Translations under genes and position numbers: made by a program | Notes under the pieces: generated by a model | The model's database searches: none | The model's input: the letters and a program-made list of their open reading frames with translations, nothing else | What the model was told of the DNA's origin: nothing | Assembly (NCBI GenBank): GCA_035366835.1 | Contig: DAOSIS010000027.1 | Span: 1-43,608, forward strand | From: UBA6109 sp035366835 | GTDB lineage: Bacteria > Desulfobacterota > Syntrophia > Syntrophales > UBA6109 | Direction: 5' to 3' | DNA: 43,608 bases | Shown here: one piece after another, positions 15,768 to 22,876 of the stretch | Position numbering within the stretch: the stretch's first letter is position 1 | Layout: the number at the start of each line of letters is the position of its first letter

Positions 15768-17444
15768 CTACCTATTTAGCGCCTTTTGGAGGTTATTTGT
15801 GGCGCTGACATAATCCGGGTCGATTCTGAGGGCCTCGCGAAAATGCCGGATAGCCTCTCCGATTCGTCCCTGCGCGGCCAGCGACGCGCCGAGATTGTTC
15901 GCATACCGGGCGATCCCCGGCTTCAGCCGGTCGGCCTCGCGGAACCGGAGTTCCGCCTCGGCGAAACGCCGCTGCCCCATCAGCACCGTGCCCAGGTCAT
16001 TGAACACCCTGTCCTCTTTGCGAATCCGGAGCGACTCCGTAAGATGCGCCAACGCGAGGTCCGCCCTGCCCTGCCTGAAGCAGGCCATCCCCAGGGCGTG
16101 ATGGGCCTTGGAGTTGTTCTCGGTGACGCGCAGCGCCTGCTCGAAGACCGTGACGGTATTCCGCCAGGTCTCCATCTGCTGGCGGGACAGCACGACGAGG
16201 AGGACTGTGGCGCAGACCGCGATCAACGGCAGGACGATCTTCTTCCCCGGCAGCCGGTCCAAGAGGTCCGGCACCCCCCACGCGGCGACGATGAAGAGGC
16301 CGATCTGCGGGATATAGGCGTAGCGGTCCGCCATGGCGATGAAGCCGATCTGAACGACGCCGATGACGGGCACCAGCACCCCCAGGTACCACAACCAGCC
16401 GACGATCCCGTAGGGACGCTTCTTCGCAAGGCATCCGAACAGCAGGGTGATCGCGGCCAGCAGCGCCCCGGATGCGAGGATGCGTTCGAAGGGCCATGCC
16501 CCGGGATGGGGATAGTAGACGGCAAGGCCCACGGGCCAGACGGTCTTACCCAGATAGGCCGCGTAGGACACCAGGGCGTTCTCGAACCGAATCGCCAGGG
16601 GGAACGACTCCAGGGGCGAAAGCGCACCGGCGCTCTTCTCCGCCGCGTAGGCGAGCGACGCGGCAACGACGGTCAGGAGCAGGAACGGCAGCTTTTCGGC
16701 GACGAGACGCCGAAGCGATGCAGCGGGAAAGGCCCCGCCGACGGCATCGGCGTCCGGCTGGAGCGCTCCAGTCCCTTCCCCGCCGACGGCCGCCGGTCCC
16801 TGCCTCAAGACCGGCTCCGACCGCGCCCTTCGCAGGGGCCACCAGTCCAGGAGGAGAAGGATAACGGGCAGCGTGACCAGCGTGGGCTTCGCCATCAGCC
16901 CCAGCGCGAAGAGGAAGAGGGCGGTGCCGTAGCGGATCGCCCCCGGCCGCGCCGCGTACGACGCGTACGCCAGCAGCGTGAGCATCCAGAAGAACGTGGC
17001 GATCACGTCCTTGCGGTCCGCGATCCACGCGACGGGCTCGACCCGCAGGGGATGGAATGCGAAAAGCGCCGCCACCAGAAGGCTTCTCCAAAGGGCGCCG
17101 GTCATCCGGTTCAGGGCCAGGAAAAGCAAGGCGGCGGATGCGGCATGGAAGAGGATGCTGGTCCAGTGAAACCCTCCGGCGCGGAGGCCGTAGAGATCGT
17201 AATCCAGCATGAGGGAGATCCAGGTCAGGGGATGCCAGAACCCCGCATCGGTCGTGGTGAACGCCCAGGCGAGGTTTTCGGCATTCAGGCCGGACCGCAC
17301 GTGACGGTTGTCCGTCACATAGACGTTGTCGTCGAAATCGATGAAATCGTACTGCCCGAGGGGGGCGAAGGCGGCAAGGACCGAAAGCGCCAGCATGGCG
17401 GCGACGGCGAGGGATGGATTTCTCTTCATCGGGATCTCAGTCAC
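15768..17444 (-). CDS. TMTC-like membrane protein with C-terminal TPRs (paralog 3)
   Basis: A 558-residue protein whose first two-thirds is polytopic membrane domain and whose last ~140 residues are about four tetratricopeptide repeats. Key membrane-domain motifs are the acidic loop DFDDNVYVTDNRHV after the first span, GFWHPLTW, and HPLRVEPVAWIADRKD. These match eukaryotic TMTC1-4 O-mannosyltransferases and their bacterial relatives. The last TPRs read AHHALGMACFRQGRADLALA and NNLGASLAAQGRIGEAIRHF. Predicted role: transfer of a polyprenyl-linked sugar to exported protein, with the TPRs holding the acceptor; this is inference from fold. The start is GTG at 17444 or ATG at 17429, 12 or 27 bases after the previous stop. 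Shorter in the TPR part than paralog 1. Confidence 0.8.
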   Translation of the reverse strand: MTEIPMKRNPSLAVAAMLALSVLAAFAPLGQYDFIDFDDNVYVTDNRHVRSGLNAENLAWAFTTTDAGFWHPLTWISLMLDYDLYGLRAGGFHWTSILFHAASAALLFLALNRMTGALWRSLLVAALFAFHPLRVEPVAWIADRKDVIATFFWMLTLLAYASYAARPGAIRYGTALFLFALGLMAKPTLVTLPVILLLLDWWPLRRARSEPVLRQGPAAVGGEGTGALQPDADAVGGAFPAASLRRLVAEKLPFLLLTVVAASLAYAAEKSAGALSPLESFPLAIRFENALVSYAAYLGKTVWPVGLAVYYPHPGAWPFERILASGALLAAITLLFGCLAKKRPYGIVGWLWYLGVLVPVIGVVQIGFIAMADRYAYIPQIGLFIVAAWGVPDLLDRLPGKKIVLPLIAVCATVLLVVLSRQQMETWRNTVTVFEQALRVTENNSKAHHALGMACFRQGRADLALAHLTESLRIRKEDRVFNDLGTVLMGQRRFAEAELRFREADRLKPGIARYANNLGASLAAQGRIGEAIRHFREALRIDPDYVSATNNLQKALNR

Positions 17445-17456
17445 GGCACAAATCCA

Positions 17457-19109
17457 TCAAGGAAGATTCCTCAGGGCGCGCCCGTAATTGTCCCGCGCAG
17501 CCGCATAGTCCGGCCGGATCGAGAGGGCTTTGCGGAACCGCTCCGCGGCCTCGGGAAAACGGCCCTGGGACGCCAGAACGACGCCGATATTGTTGAGGGC
17601 CTCCGCATAATCGGGCTTGAGCTCCAAGGCCCTGCCGTAAAAGGCAACCGCCTCTTCGCGGCGCCCGAGTTCCGCCAGGGCGACGCCGGTGTTGAAGGCG
17701 GCCTCGGGATACCGCGGCCGCAGGCTCAGGGCCTTCCGAAGATGCGCGAGGGCGGCAGCCGTCTCACCGCGCCTGATCAGGGCGGCGCCCAGGTTGTTCT
17801 GAGCCAGGGCGTTCTCCGGAGCGACCCGCACGGCCTGCCGGAAGACGGTCACCGCGTCCTTCCAGGTATCCAACTGTACGGAACTTCCGGCCGCCAGGGC
17901 GGCGAGGACAAGGACGCCGATTGCACCGAAGGCCCTTCTGAACCCGGACCGTTGCGGAACGATCTCGGCGATCCCCCAGACGGCCGCGACGAAAAGGCCG
18001 ATCGAAGGAAGATAGGTGTAGCGGTCCGCCAGCGAGTGGGAACCGATCTGGACCAGACCGATGACCGGCAGGAGCGAGATCAGGTACCAGAACCAGCCCA
18101 CTGCAAGCCAGGGCGAAGAATGAAGCCTGCGCAGCGCCCCCAGGGATACCGCGCACAGAACGGCCGCCGCCCCGGCGACCGCCCAGAGGCCCCACGCCCC
18201 GGGATGGGGATAGTGGACGGCCAGGCCGGCGGGCCAGACGGTCTTGCCGAGGTAGAGCACGTAAGAGACAAGGGCATTGGCGATGCGGACATCTGCAGGG
18301 AAGGCATCCAGCGATTTTACCGCCCCCGCCTTCTGCTCCGCATAGACGGTGACGATCCCCACCAGAAGCGATAGAACGAGGAGCGGGATCTTTTCCGCAA
18401 CGGCCCGCCGTACGGTGAGCCCTGCGGCGCCGAAGCCCGACGCCCCCGGCGGATTTTCCGTCCCGTCCCCCAAACGCAGCCGGCCCAAGGGCCAGAAATC
18501 CATCAGGAGAAGAAGAAAGGGAAGGACCACCAGCGTCGGCTTGGCCATGAGCCCCAGGGAACAGACCGCGGCAACGATCCCATAGCGGGCGGGCCCGGGA
18601 CGTTTCGCATAAGAAGCGTAGGCGCCGAGCGCCAGGATCCAGAAGAACGCGCTGACCAGGTCCTTCCGTGCCGCTATCCAGGCGACGGGCTCCACGTGCA
18701 GCGGATGGACGGCAAAGAGGGCGGCGACGATAAGGCTTCGCCAGACAGCCCCGGTCATCGAGCGGAGGACCATGAACAGAAGGATGGTGCAGGCAAGATG
18801 AATCAGGAGATTCGTCCAGTGGTAGCCGGAGGGATCCAGGCGATACAGCTCCGCGTCGGCCATGAGCGAAAGCCATGTGAGCGGCTGCCAGAACCCGGCA
18901 TCGGTCGCGCCGAAGGCCCACACAATTCCCTGCGGGGAGAGGCCTTCCTGAACATGGGGGTTCTCCGTGACGTAAACGCCGTCGTCATAGTTGATGAAAT
19001 CGAAATTGCGGACCGGGTAAAACGTCGTCAGAACCACGACAGCCAGGCACAGGCAAAGAAGGGCTGCCGCGTGTCGCCCCGAAATCGCTCCGGCCTTCTC
19101 TTCGCTCAC
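17457..19109 (-). CDS. TMTC-like membrane protein with C-terminal TPRs (paralog 2)
   Basis: A 550-residue paralog with the same plan. The acidic loop is NYDDGVYVTENPHV, followed by GFWQPLTW and HPLHVEPVAWIAARKD. The C terminus has about four TPRs (NNLGAALIRRGETAAALAHL, NNIGVVLASQGRFPEAAERF). The GTG start at 19109 overlaps the TGA stop of paralog 1 (GTGA), so translation is probably coupled. Clear divergence among paralogs in the regions between motifs suggests different acceptors or sugars rather than recent duplication. Confidence 0.8.
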   Translation of the reverse strand: MSEEKAGAISGRHAAALLCLCLAVVVLTTFYPVRNFDFINYDDGVYVTENPHVQEGLSPQGIVWAFGATDAGFWQPLTWLSLMADAELYRLDPSGYHWTNLLIHLACTILLFMVLRSMTGAVWRSLIVAALFAVHPLHVEPVAWIAARKDLVSAFFWILALGAYASYAKRPGPARYGIVAAVCSLGLMAKPTLVVLPFLLLLMDFWPLGRLRLGDGTENPPGASGFGAAGLTVRRAVAEKIPLLVLSLLVGIVTVYAEQKAGAVKSLDAFPADVRIANALVSYVLYLGKTVWPAGLAVHYPHPGAWGLWAVAGAAAVLCAVSLGALRRLHSSPWLAVGWFWYLISLLPVIGLVQIGSHSLADRYTYLPSIGLFVAAVWGIAEIVPQRSGFRRAFGAIGVLVLAALAAGSSVQLDTWKDAVTVFRQAVRVAPENALAQNNLGAALIRRGETAAALAHLRKALSLRPRYPEAAFNTGVALAELGRREEAVAFYGRALELKPDYAEALNNIGVVLASQGRFPEAAERFRKALSIRPDYAAARDNYGRALRNLP

Positions 19110-20848
19110 CGCTTCCCTCCGAGCAGGTCCAGCTGTTGTCCCGCGCCCTCGTGCCCTGGTTCGATCTTCAGGGCGGCGCGAAAAGCGGCCTCCGCCTCCG
19201 ACGGCCGATTCAGGCGCAGCAGCGTCAGGCCGAGGGAATAATGGACGCCCGCATTCTGCGGTCCCAGGGCTATCGCCTTCCTGTAGTGAAGAACCGCTTC
19301 CCCGTACCGGCCGAGATGGAAAAGGGCGCTCCCCATGTTATGATGGGCGCCGCCGTCGCCAGGACCCCGCCGGATCGCTTCACTCAGGAAGAAAACCGCC
19401 TCCTCATATTTTTCCACGTGAATGAGGGCGGCCCCCAGATTGTTGTAGATGAATGCATGATTCGGGTTGATCGCAATGGCGGCGCGATATTCCCGGACAG
19501 CCTCCTCGAATCGCCCGTCGTGGTAGTACGCAAGGCCAAGGTTGTTGTGGGCGATGTAATTATTCTCCGTCACCTGGAGGGCGTGGCCGAAGAGCGAATA
19601 GCTGTCCCGCCAGGTGGCGGTCTGAATCCATGCCGCCGCGGAAAGGGACGCCAGCGCGATCAGGGCCGCGGCCGCGGCGACGGCCCTGCCCGCCCGGACG
19701 CGCGCCGCGAGATCCGCGCCGCCCCAGGCGACCGCCAGGGACAGGCCGATCATCGGGATGTAGGCGTAGCGGTCCGCCATGGCATGGGGCCCCACCTGGA
19801 TGACCCCGATGACGGGCAGCAATGTGCCCAGATACCACAGCCAGCCCGTAAAGAGATAGGGGCGTTGTCTTCTGGTCCGGACCGCGAGGAAGGTGATCGC
19901 CGCAAGTGCGAAGAGGGACGGAACCCATTTCCAGGGGGGAATGACAACCGGATGAGGGTAGAAGAATGCCAGGCCGCTCGGCCAGATCATCTTCTGCACG
20001 TAGGAGACATAGGATACGAGGGCGTTGGCAATCCTGGCGTCCAGGGGAACGGCCGCGAATGATGAAAGCGCCCCCACGCTGCGTTCCGTGAAGAAGACCA
20101 GGGCGGACGCGAGGCAGGCGAGGATGATCAGGGGGACTTTCTCGTACAGCAGGTCCGGCAGGGACCTTGCCGGAAACCTGCCGCTCCCCGCAACGCCGTC
20201 CTCCGCTCCTTGTCGCTCACAGGTCTTTCCGCCCGGGAACCTTCGCAACGGCCAGTAATCGAGCAGAAGCATCGCAAAGGGCAGGGTGACGATCATCGGT
20301 TTCGACATGAGGCCGAGGATGTAAAAGAAGACCACGTATAGATACCGGATCGCACCGGGCCTCTCGGCGTACCGGCAGTACAGGTACAGCGTCAGCACGG
20401 CGAAAAAGGTGCTCAGCATGTCCTTCCGCTGGGACACCCAGGCGACGGGTTCGACCTGCAGCGGGTGGAGTGCGAAAAGGGCGGCGACGAATGCGCTTTT
20501 CCAGAGAGCGCCCGTCATCCTCGTAAGGACGAAAAAGAGCAGCAGGACGGAGGCGAGATGAAGAAGGACATTGGTGCGGTGGTAGCCACCCGCCTGGAAT
20601 CCGTGGAACTCGTAATCCAGCATCAGCGAAAGCCAGGTCAGCGGGTGCCAGAAACCGGCCTCGGCGTTCGTGAAGGCCCAGCGGATATTTTCCCCGGTCA
20701 GGCCGGACAGCACATGCCGGTTCTCCGCCACGTAAAAGTTATCGTCATAGCGAACCAGCTTGAATGTCTGAACCTGCCAGAATACGGTCAAGACGACGAG
20801 GGCCAGAAGAAGCGGGATCGCAACTTTGCGAATGGCCGGATCATGCAT
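19106..20848 (-). CDS. TMTC-like membrane protein with C-terminal TPRs (paralog 1)
   Basis: A 580-residue paralog and the first of the tandem, 87 bases after the pilin stop. The acidic loop is RYDDNFYVAENRHV, followed by GFWHPLTW and HPLQVEPVAWVSQRKD. It has the longest repeat tail, about five TPRs (NNLGLAYYHDGRFEEAVREY, NNLGAALIHVEKYEEAVFFL, YSLGLTLLRLNRPSEAEAAF). ATG start at 20848. A terminator separates it from pilA, so expression either relies on read-through or on a promoter I could not identify. Adjacent to pilA, it is the best candidate for a pilin-modifying enzyme. Confidence 0.82.
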   Translation of the reverse strand: MHDPAIRKVAIPLLLALVVLTVFWQVQTFKLVRYDDNFYVAENRHVLSGLTGENIRWAFTNAEAGFWHPLTWLSLMLDYEFHGFQAGGYHRTNVLLHLASVLLLFFVLTRMTGALWKSAFVAALFALHPLQVEPVAWVSQRKDMLSTFFAVLTLYLYCRYAERPGAIRYLYVVFFYILGLMSKPMIVTLPFAMLLLDYWPLRRFPGGKTCERQGAEDGVAGSGRFPARSLPDLLYEKVPLIILACLASALVFFTERSVGALSSFAAVPLDARIANALVSYVSYVQKMIWPSGLAFFYPHPVVIPPWKWVPSLFALAAITFLAVRTRRQRPYLFTGWLWYLGTLLPVIGVIQVGPHAMADRYAYIPMIGLSLAVAWGGADLAARVRAGRAVAAAAALIALASLSAAAWIQTATWRDSYSLFGHALQVTENNYIAHNNLGLAYYHDGRFEEAVREYRAAIAINPNHAFIYNNLGAALIHVEKYEEAVFFLSEAIRRGPGDGGAHHNMGSALFHLGRYGEAVLHYRKAIALGPQNAGVHYSLGLTLLRLNRPSEAEAAFRAALKIEPGHEGAGQQLDLLGGKR

Positions 20849-20880
20849 AGTCGGTTCCGGGACTATTCAGATACGAAGAA

Positions 20881-20911
20881 TAAAAAAGGGGCAAGGGATA
20901 TCCCCTGCCCC
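20881..20911 (-). terminator. Rho-independent terminator after pilA
   Basis: Minus-strand GGGGCA-G-GGGATATCCC-T-TGCCCC forms a long, nearly perfect stem and is followed by six T. It begins about 25 bases after the pilin stop and would separate high-level pilin mRNA from the TMTC genes. Confidence 0.92.
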
Positions 20912-20935
20912 TCGGATCATGAGCGACATCACGGA

Positions 20936-21301
20936 CTATGGGGTAATCGCACCCTGGGGGTCCACCGTATAGGTATCCTCGCTGCTTGCATGCTTGGACG
21001 TGATGGAGAGATCAGACATGCCGCCGCTGGCCGTCGTCGTGACGTCCTTGGTCGACTTGAAGCCGTATGTCGCGAGTTTGCCCGGCTCGACTGTTTCACC
21101 AGGCGAGTCGCTGAAGAAGGCCTGCGCCGCGGTGTAGGCGTTCTTCGCATCGGCCTTGGCGGCGGCGTTGTAGCCCCTCTTCCGATAGCTCGTGAACTGC
21201 GGGATCGCGATCGCGGCCAGGATTCCGATGATCGCGATGACGATCATGAGCTCGATCAACGTGAAACCCTTCTGTCCTCTCTTGTAGAATGCACTGATCA
21301 T
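20936..21301 (-). CDS. pilA: Type IV pilin (PilA)
   Basis: A 121-residue major-pilin-like protein. A 12-residue leader with basic residues ends at the prepilin peptidase site QKG|FTLIE; the mature chain begins with Phe, has Glu5, and continues with the hydrophobic assembly helix (LMIVIAIIGILAAIAIPQF). The globular part is short, has no cysteine pair and so no disulphide-bounded D region. It ends with a Ser/Thr-rich stretch (TTTASGG, SITSKHASSEDTYT) that could accept O-glycans. The ATG at 21301 follows AAGGAG; the frame opens earlier but the leader would then be atypical. A sigma-54-type promoter lies upstream and a strong terminator downstream, so it is transcribed alone. The pilus assembly genes are not in the window. 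Confidence 0.93.
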   Translation of the reverse strand: MISAFYKRGQKGFTLIELMIVIAIIGILAAIAIPQFTSYRKRGYNAAAKADAKNAYTAAQAFFSDSPGETVEPGKLATYGFKSTKDVTTTASGGMSDLSITSKHASSEDTYTVDPQGAITP

Positions 21302-21455
21302 AGATTTCTCCTTTTCGTTCTGGTTGCACATCAACATGACTGGAACTGTCGTCCCGTTGTTGCGGATTCTCCTTTGTCCCCCCTATCACCTCCTTCACTT
21401 CGAGTCCATCTCTGCGTGCCGGCGTTTTTCTCAACGCCGCCCGTCTGCAAGCTTT

Positions 21456-21472
21456 AGCAATTACCGTGCTAA
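21456..21472 (-). promoter_or_regulatory. Sigma-54 (RpoN)-type promoter of pilA
   Basis: Minus-strand TTAGCACGGTAATTGCT matches the -24/-12 consensus (YTGGCACGRNNNTTGCW) at every fixed position except one, A for the first G of the -24 GG. Spacing between GC and GC elements is correct. Transcription would start near 21446, leaving a leader of about 145 bases before the pilin ATG. PilR-dependent RpoN promoters are usual for pilA genes in this group. The same bases form a TTAGCA/TGCTAA inverted repeat. Confidence 0.75.
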
Positions 21473-21701
21473 GAAACCGCATCGAGAGAGGAATCGCAAA
21501 AATAATTGTAAGCCAATGTCGCGGCTCATGTTTTTTCATCACCGCCGCAATTTCCGGCAACCGTGATCCGGGAAGCGCGGACGGCTTTTCGGGGACTTTC
21601 CCCCTTTGAACCGTCATTTTCACGGATCTTCGCCTCCCTGCGCCCCCGGACCAGGCCTCTTCTTACGGGCGGCGCCCTGGTTTGCGTGCGGATTTCGCAC
21701 C

Positions 21702-21731
21702 TTGACACTTCCGCTTGCTTGCCGGTATATG
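21702..21731 (+). promoter_or_regulatory. Sigma-70 promoter of the queD operon, apparently leaderless
   Basis: Perfect TTGACA (21702-21707), 18-base spacer, TATATG (21726-21731). The expected start of transcription, about seven bases after the -10, coincides with the ATG at 21738. No Shine-Dalgarno sequence precedes that ATG. The rest of the 436-base pilA-queD gap holds only the pilA promoter and leader. Confidence 0.68.
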
Positions 21732-21737
21732 TTTGCC

Positions 21738-22112
21738 ATGTATGAAATAACCATCGCCAAATCCTTTTCCGCGGCGCATTGCCTGAAGGAAATCGGCGGC
21801 CGGTGCGAGGACCTTCACGGTCACAATTTCAAGGTGGAAGTAACCGTGGCGGGCGGCGAGCTCAACCGGCAGGATCTCCTCATCGATTTCCGGGATCTCA
21901 AGGGATGGACCATGGAAATCCTCGGGGAGCTCGATCACAAATATCTGAACGATCTCGAATTTTTCAAGGGCGTCAATCCCTCCTCGGAGCGTGTGGCCCG
22001 CCATATCTACGACCGGCTGCAGGTCCGCTGCCGGCAATCCGCCGTGAAGGTCACGAGGGTGACCGTATGGGAATCCGAAAACGCGCGGGTGGCATACGGG
22101 GAGCCCGCATGA
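21738..22112 (+). CDS. queD: 6-carboxytetrahydropterin synthase (QueD / PTPS family)
   Basis: A 124-residue enzyme that would convert dihydroneopterin triphosphate to 6-carboxy-tetrahydropterin on the way to the deazaguanine of queuosine. It shows the zinc ligands FSAAH and HGHNF, the catalytic Cys in GGRCEDLHGH, the DH pair in GELDHKYLND, and the substrate Glu region VWESENARVAYGEP. The start at 21738 fits the family N terminus MYEI; an ATG nine bases earlier lies inside the -10 element. Its stop overlaps the folE2 start (ATGA). FolE2 makes its substrate, so the two genes encode consecutive steps. Confidence 0.93.
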   Translation: MYEITIAKSFSAAHCLKEIGGRCEDLHGHNFKVEVTVAGGELNRQDLLIDFRDLKGWTMEILGELDHKYLNDLEFFKGVNPSSERVARHIYDRLQVRCRQSAVKVTRVTVWESENARVAYGEPA

Positions 22113-22876
22113 TCGATATCCAGAATCAGCCGGACGACCGGAACATCGACATCCGCAAGGTCGGCGTCAAGGGCGTCAAGTACCCGGTCATCGTCCTGGA
22201 CCGCACCAACGGAACGCAGCCGGTGAATGCGACGATCAACATGTACGTGGACCTGCCCCGCCGCTTCAAGGGGACCCACATGAGCCGCTTCGTGGAGATC
22301 CTCAACGAGTTCCGGGGACGGATCAACCTGAAGACCTTCCACGTCATCCTCGAGAAGATGCGGGAAAAACTCCGGGCGAAGTCGGCCCACATGGAGATCA
22401 CCTTCCCCTATTTCATCGAAAAGACGGCCCCCGTCTCCAAGGCCAGGAGCCTGATGGAATACTCCTGCACCTTCTGCGGCAGCCTGAACGGCGGGGCAGC
22501 CGACTTCTGGGTGGGCGTCGTCGTGCCCGTGACCACCGTCTGCCCCTGCTCCCGCGAGATCAGCAGGGCCGGCGCGCACAACCAGCGAAGCCTGGTCACC
22601 GTCAGGGTCCGCTTCCGGAAGTTCTTCTGGATCGAAGACCTGATCCGGATCGTCGAGGACTCGGCAAGCGGCGAGGTTTATTCCCTGCTCAAGAGGGTCG
22701 ATGAGAAATTCGTGACGGAAAAGGCGTACAATCAGCCCCGGTTCGTGGAAGACGTCGTCCGCAATGTCGCCGAACGGCTCGGCCAGGACGGCAACTTCGT
22801 CTGGTACAGCGTCGAAGCCGAAAACTACGAAAGCATCCACAACCACAGCGCCTATGCCTACGTCGAAAAAGAGTAA
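22109..22876 (+). CDS. folE2: GTP cyclohydrolase type IB (FolE2)
   Basis: A 255-residue type IB GTP cyclohydrolase that would make 7,8-dihydroneopterin triphosphate from GTP, the entry to folate and deazapurine pathways. Family marks are DDRNIDIRKVGVKGVKYP near the N terminus, FKGTHMSRF, and VCPCSREIS with the metal-binding cysteine, followed by GAHNQRS and a C-terminal EAENYESIHNHSAYA. FolE2 can use metals other than zinc, so it is often kept for zinc-poor conditions; no zinc-responsive site is visible here. ATG at 22109 overlaps the queD stop by four bases; its own end overlaps nadE by 23 bases. Confidence 0.95.
   Translation: MIDIQNQPDDRNIDIRKVGVKGVKYPVIVLDRTNGTQPVNATINMYVDLPRRFKGTHMSRFVEILNEFRGRINLKTFHVILEKMREKLRAKSAHMEITFPYFIEKTAPVSKARSLMEYSCTFCGSLNGGAADFWVGVVVPVTTVCPCSREISRAGAHNQRSLVTVRVRFRKFFWIEDLIRIVEDSASGEVYSLLKRVDEKFVTEKAYNQPRFVEDVVRNVAERLGQDGNFVWYSVEAENYESIHNHSAYAYVEKE

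Noticed and set aside
15786..18374. An 862-codon plus-strand frame across two TMTC-like genes
   Set aside because: It spans two real genes and their junction in antisense; composition (Arg, Gly, Pro, Asp) is that of a shadow frame.
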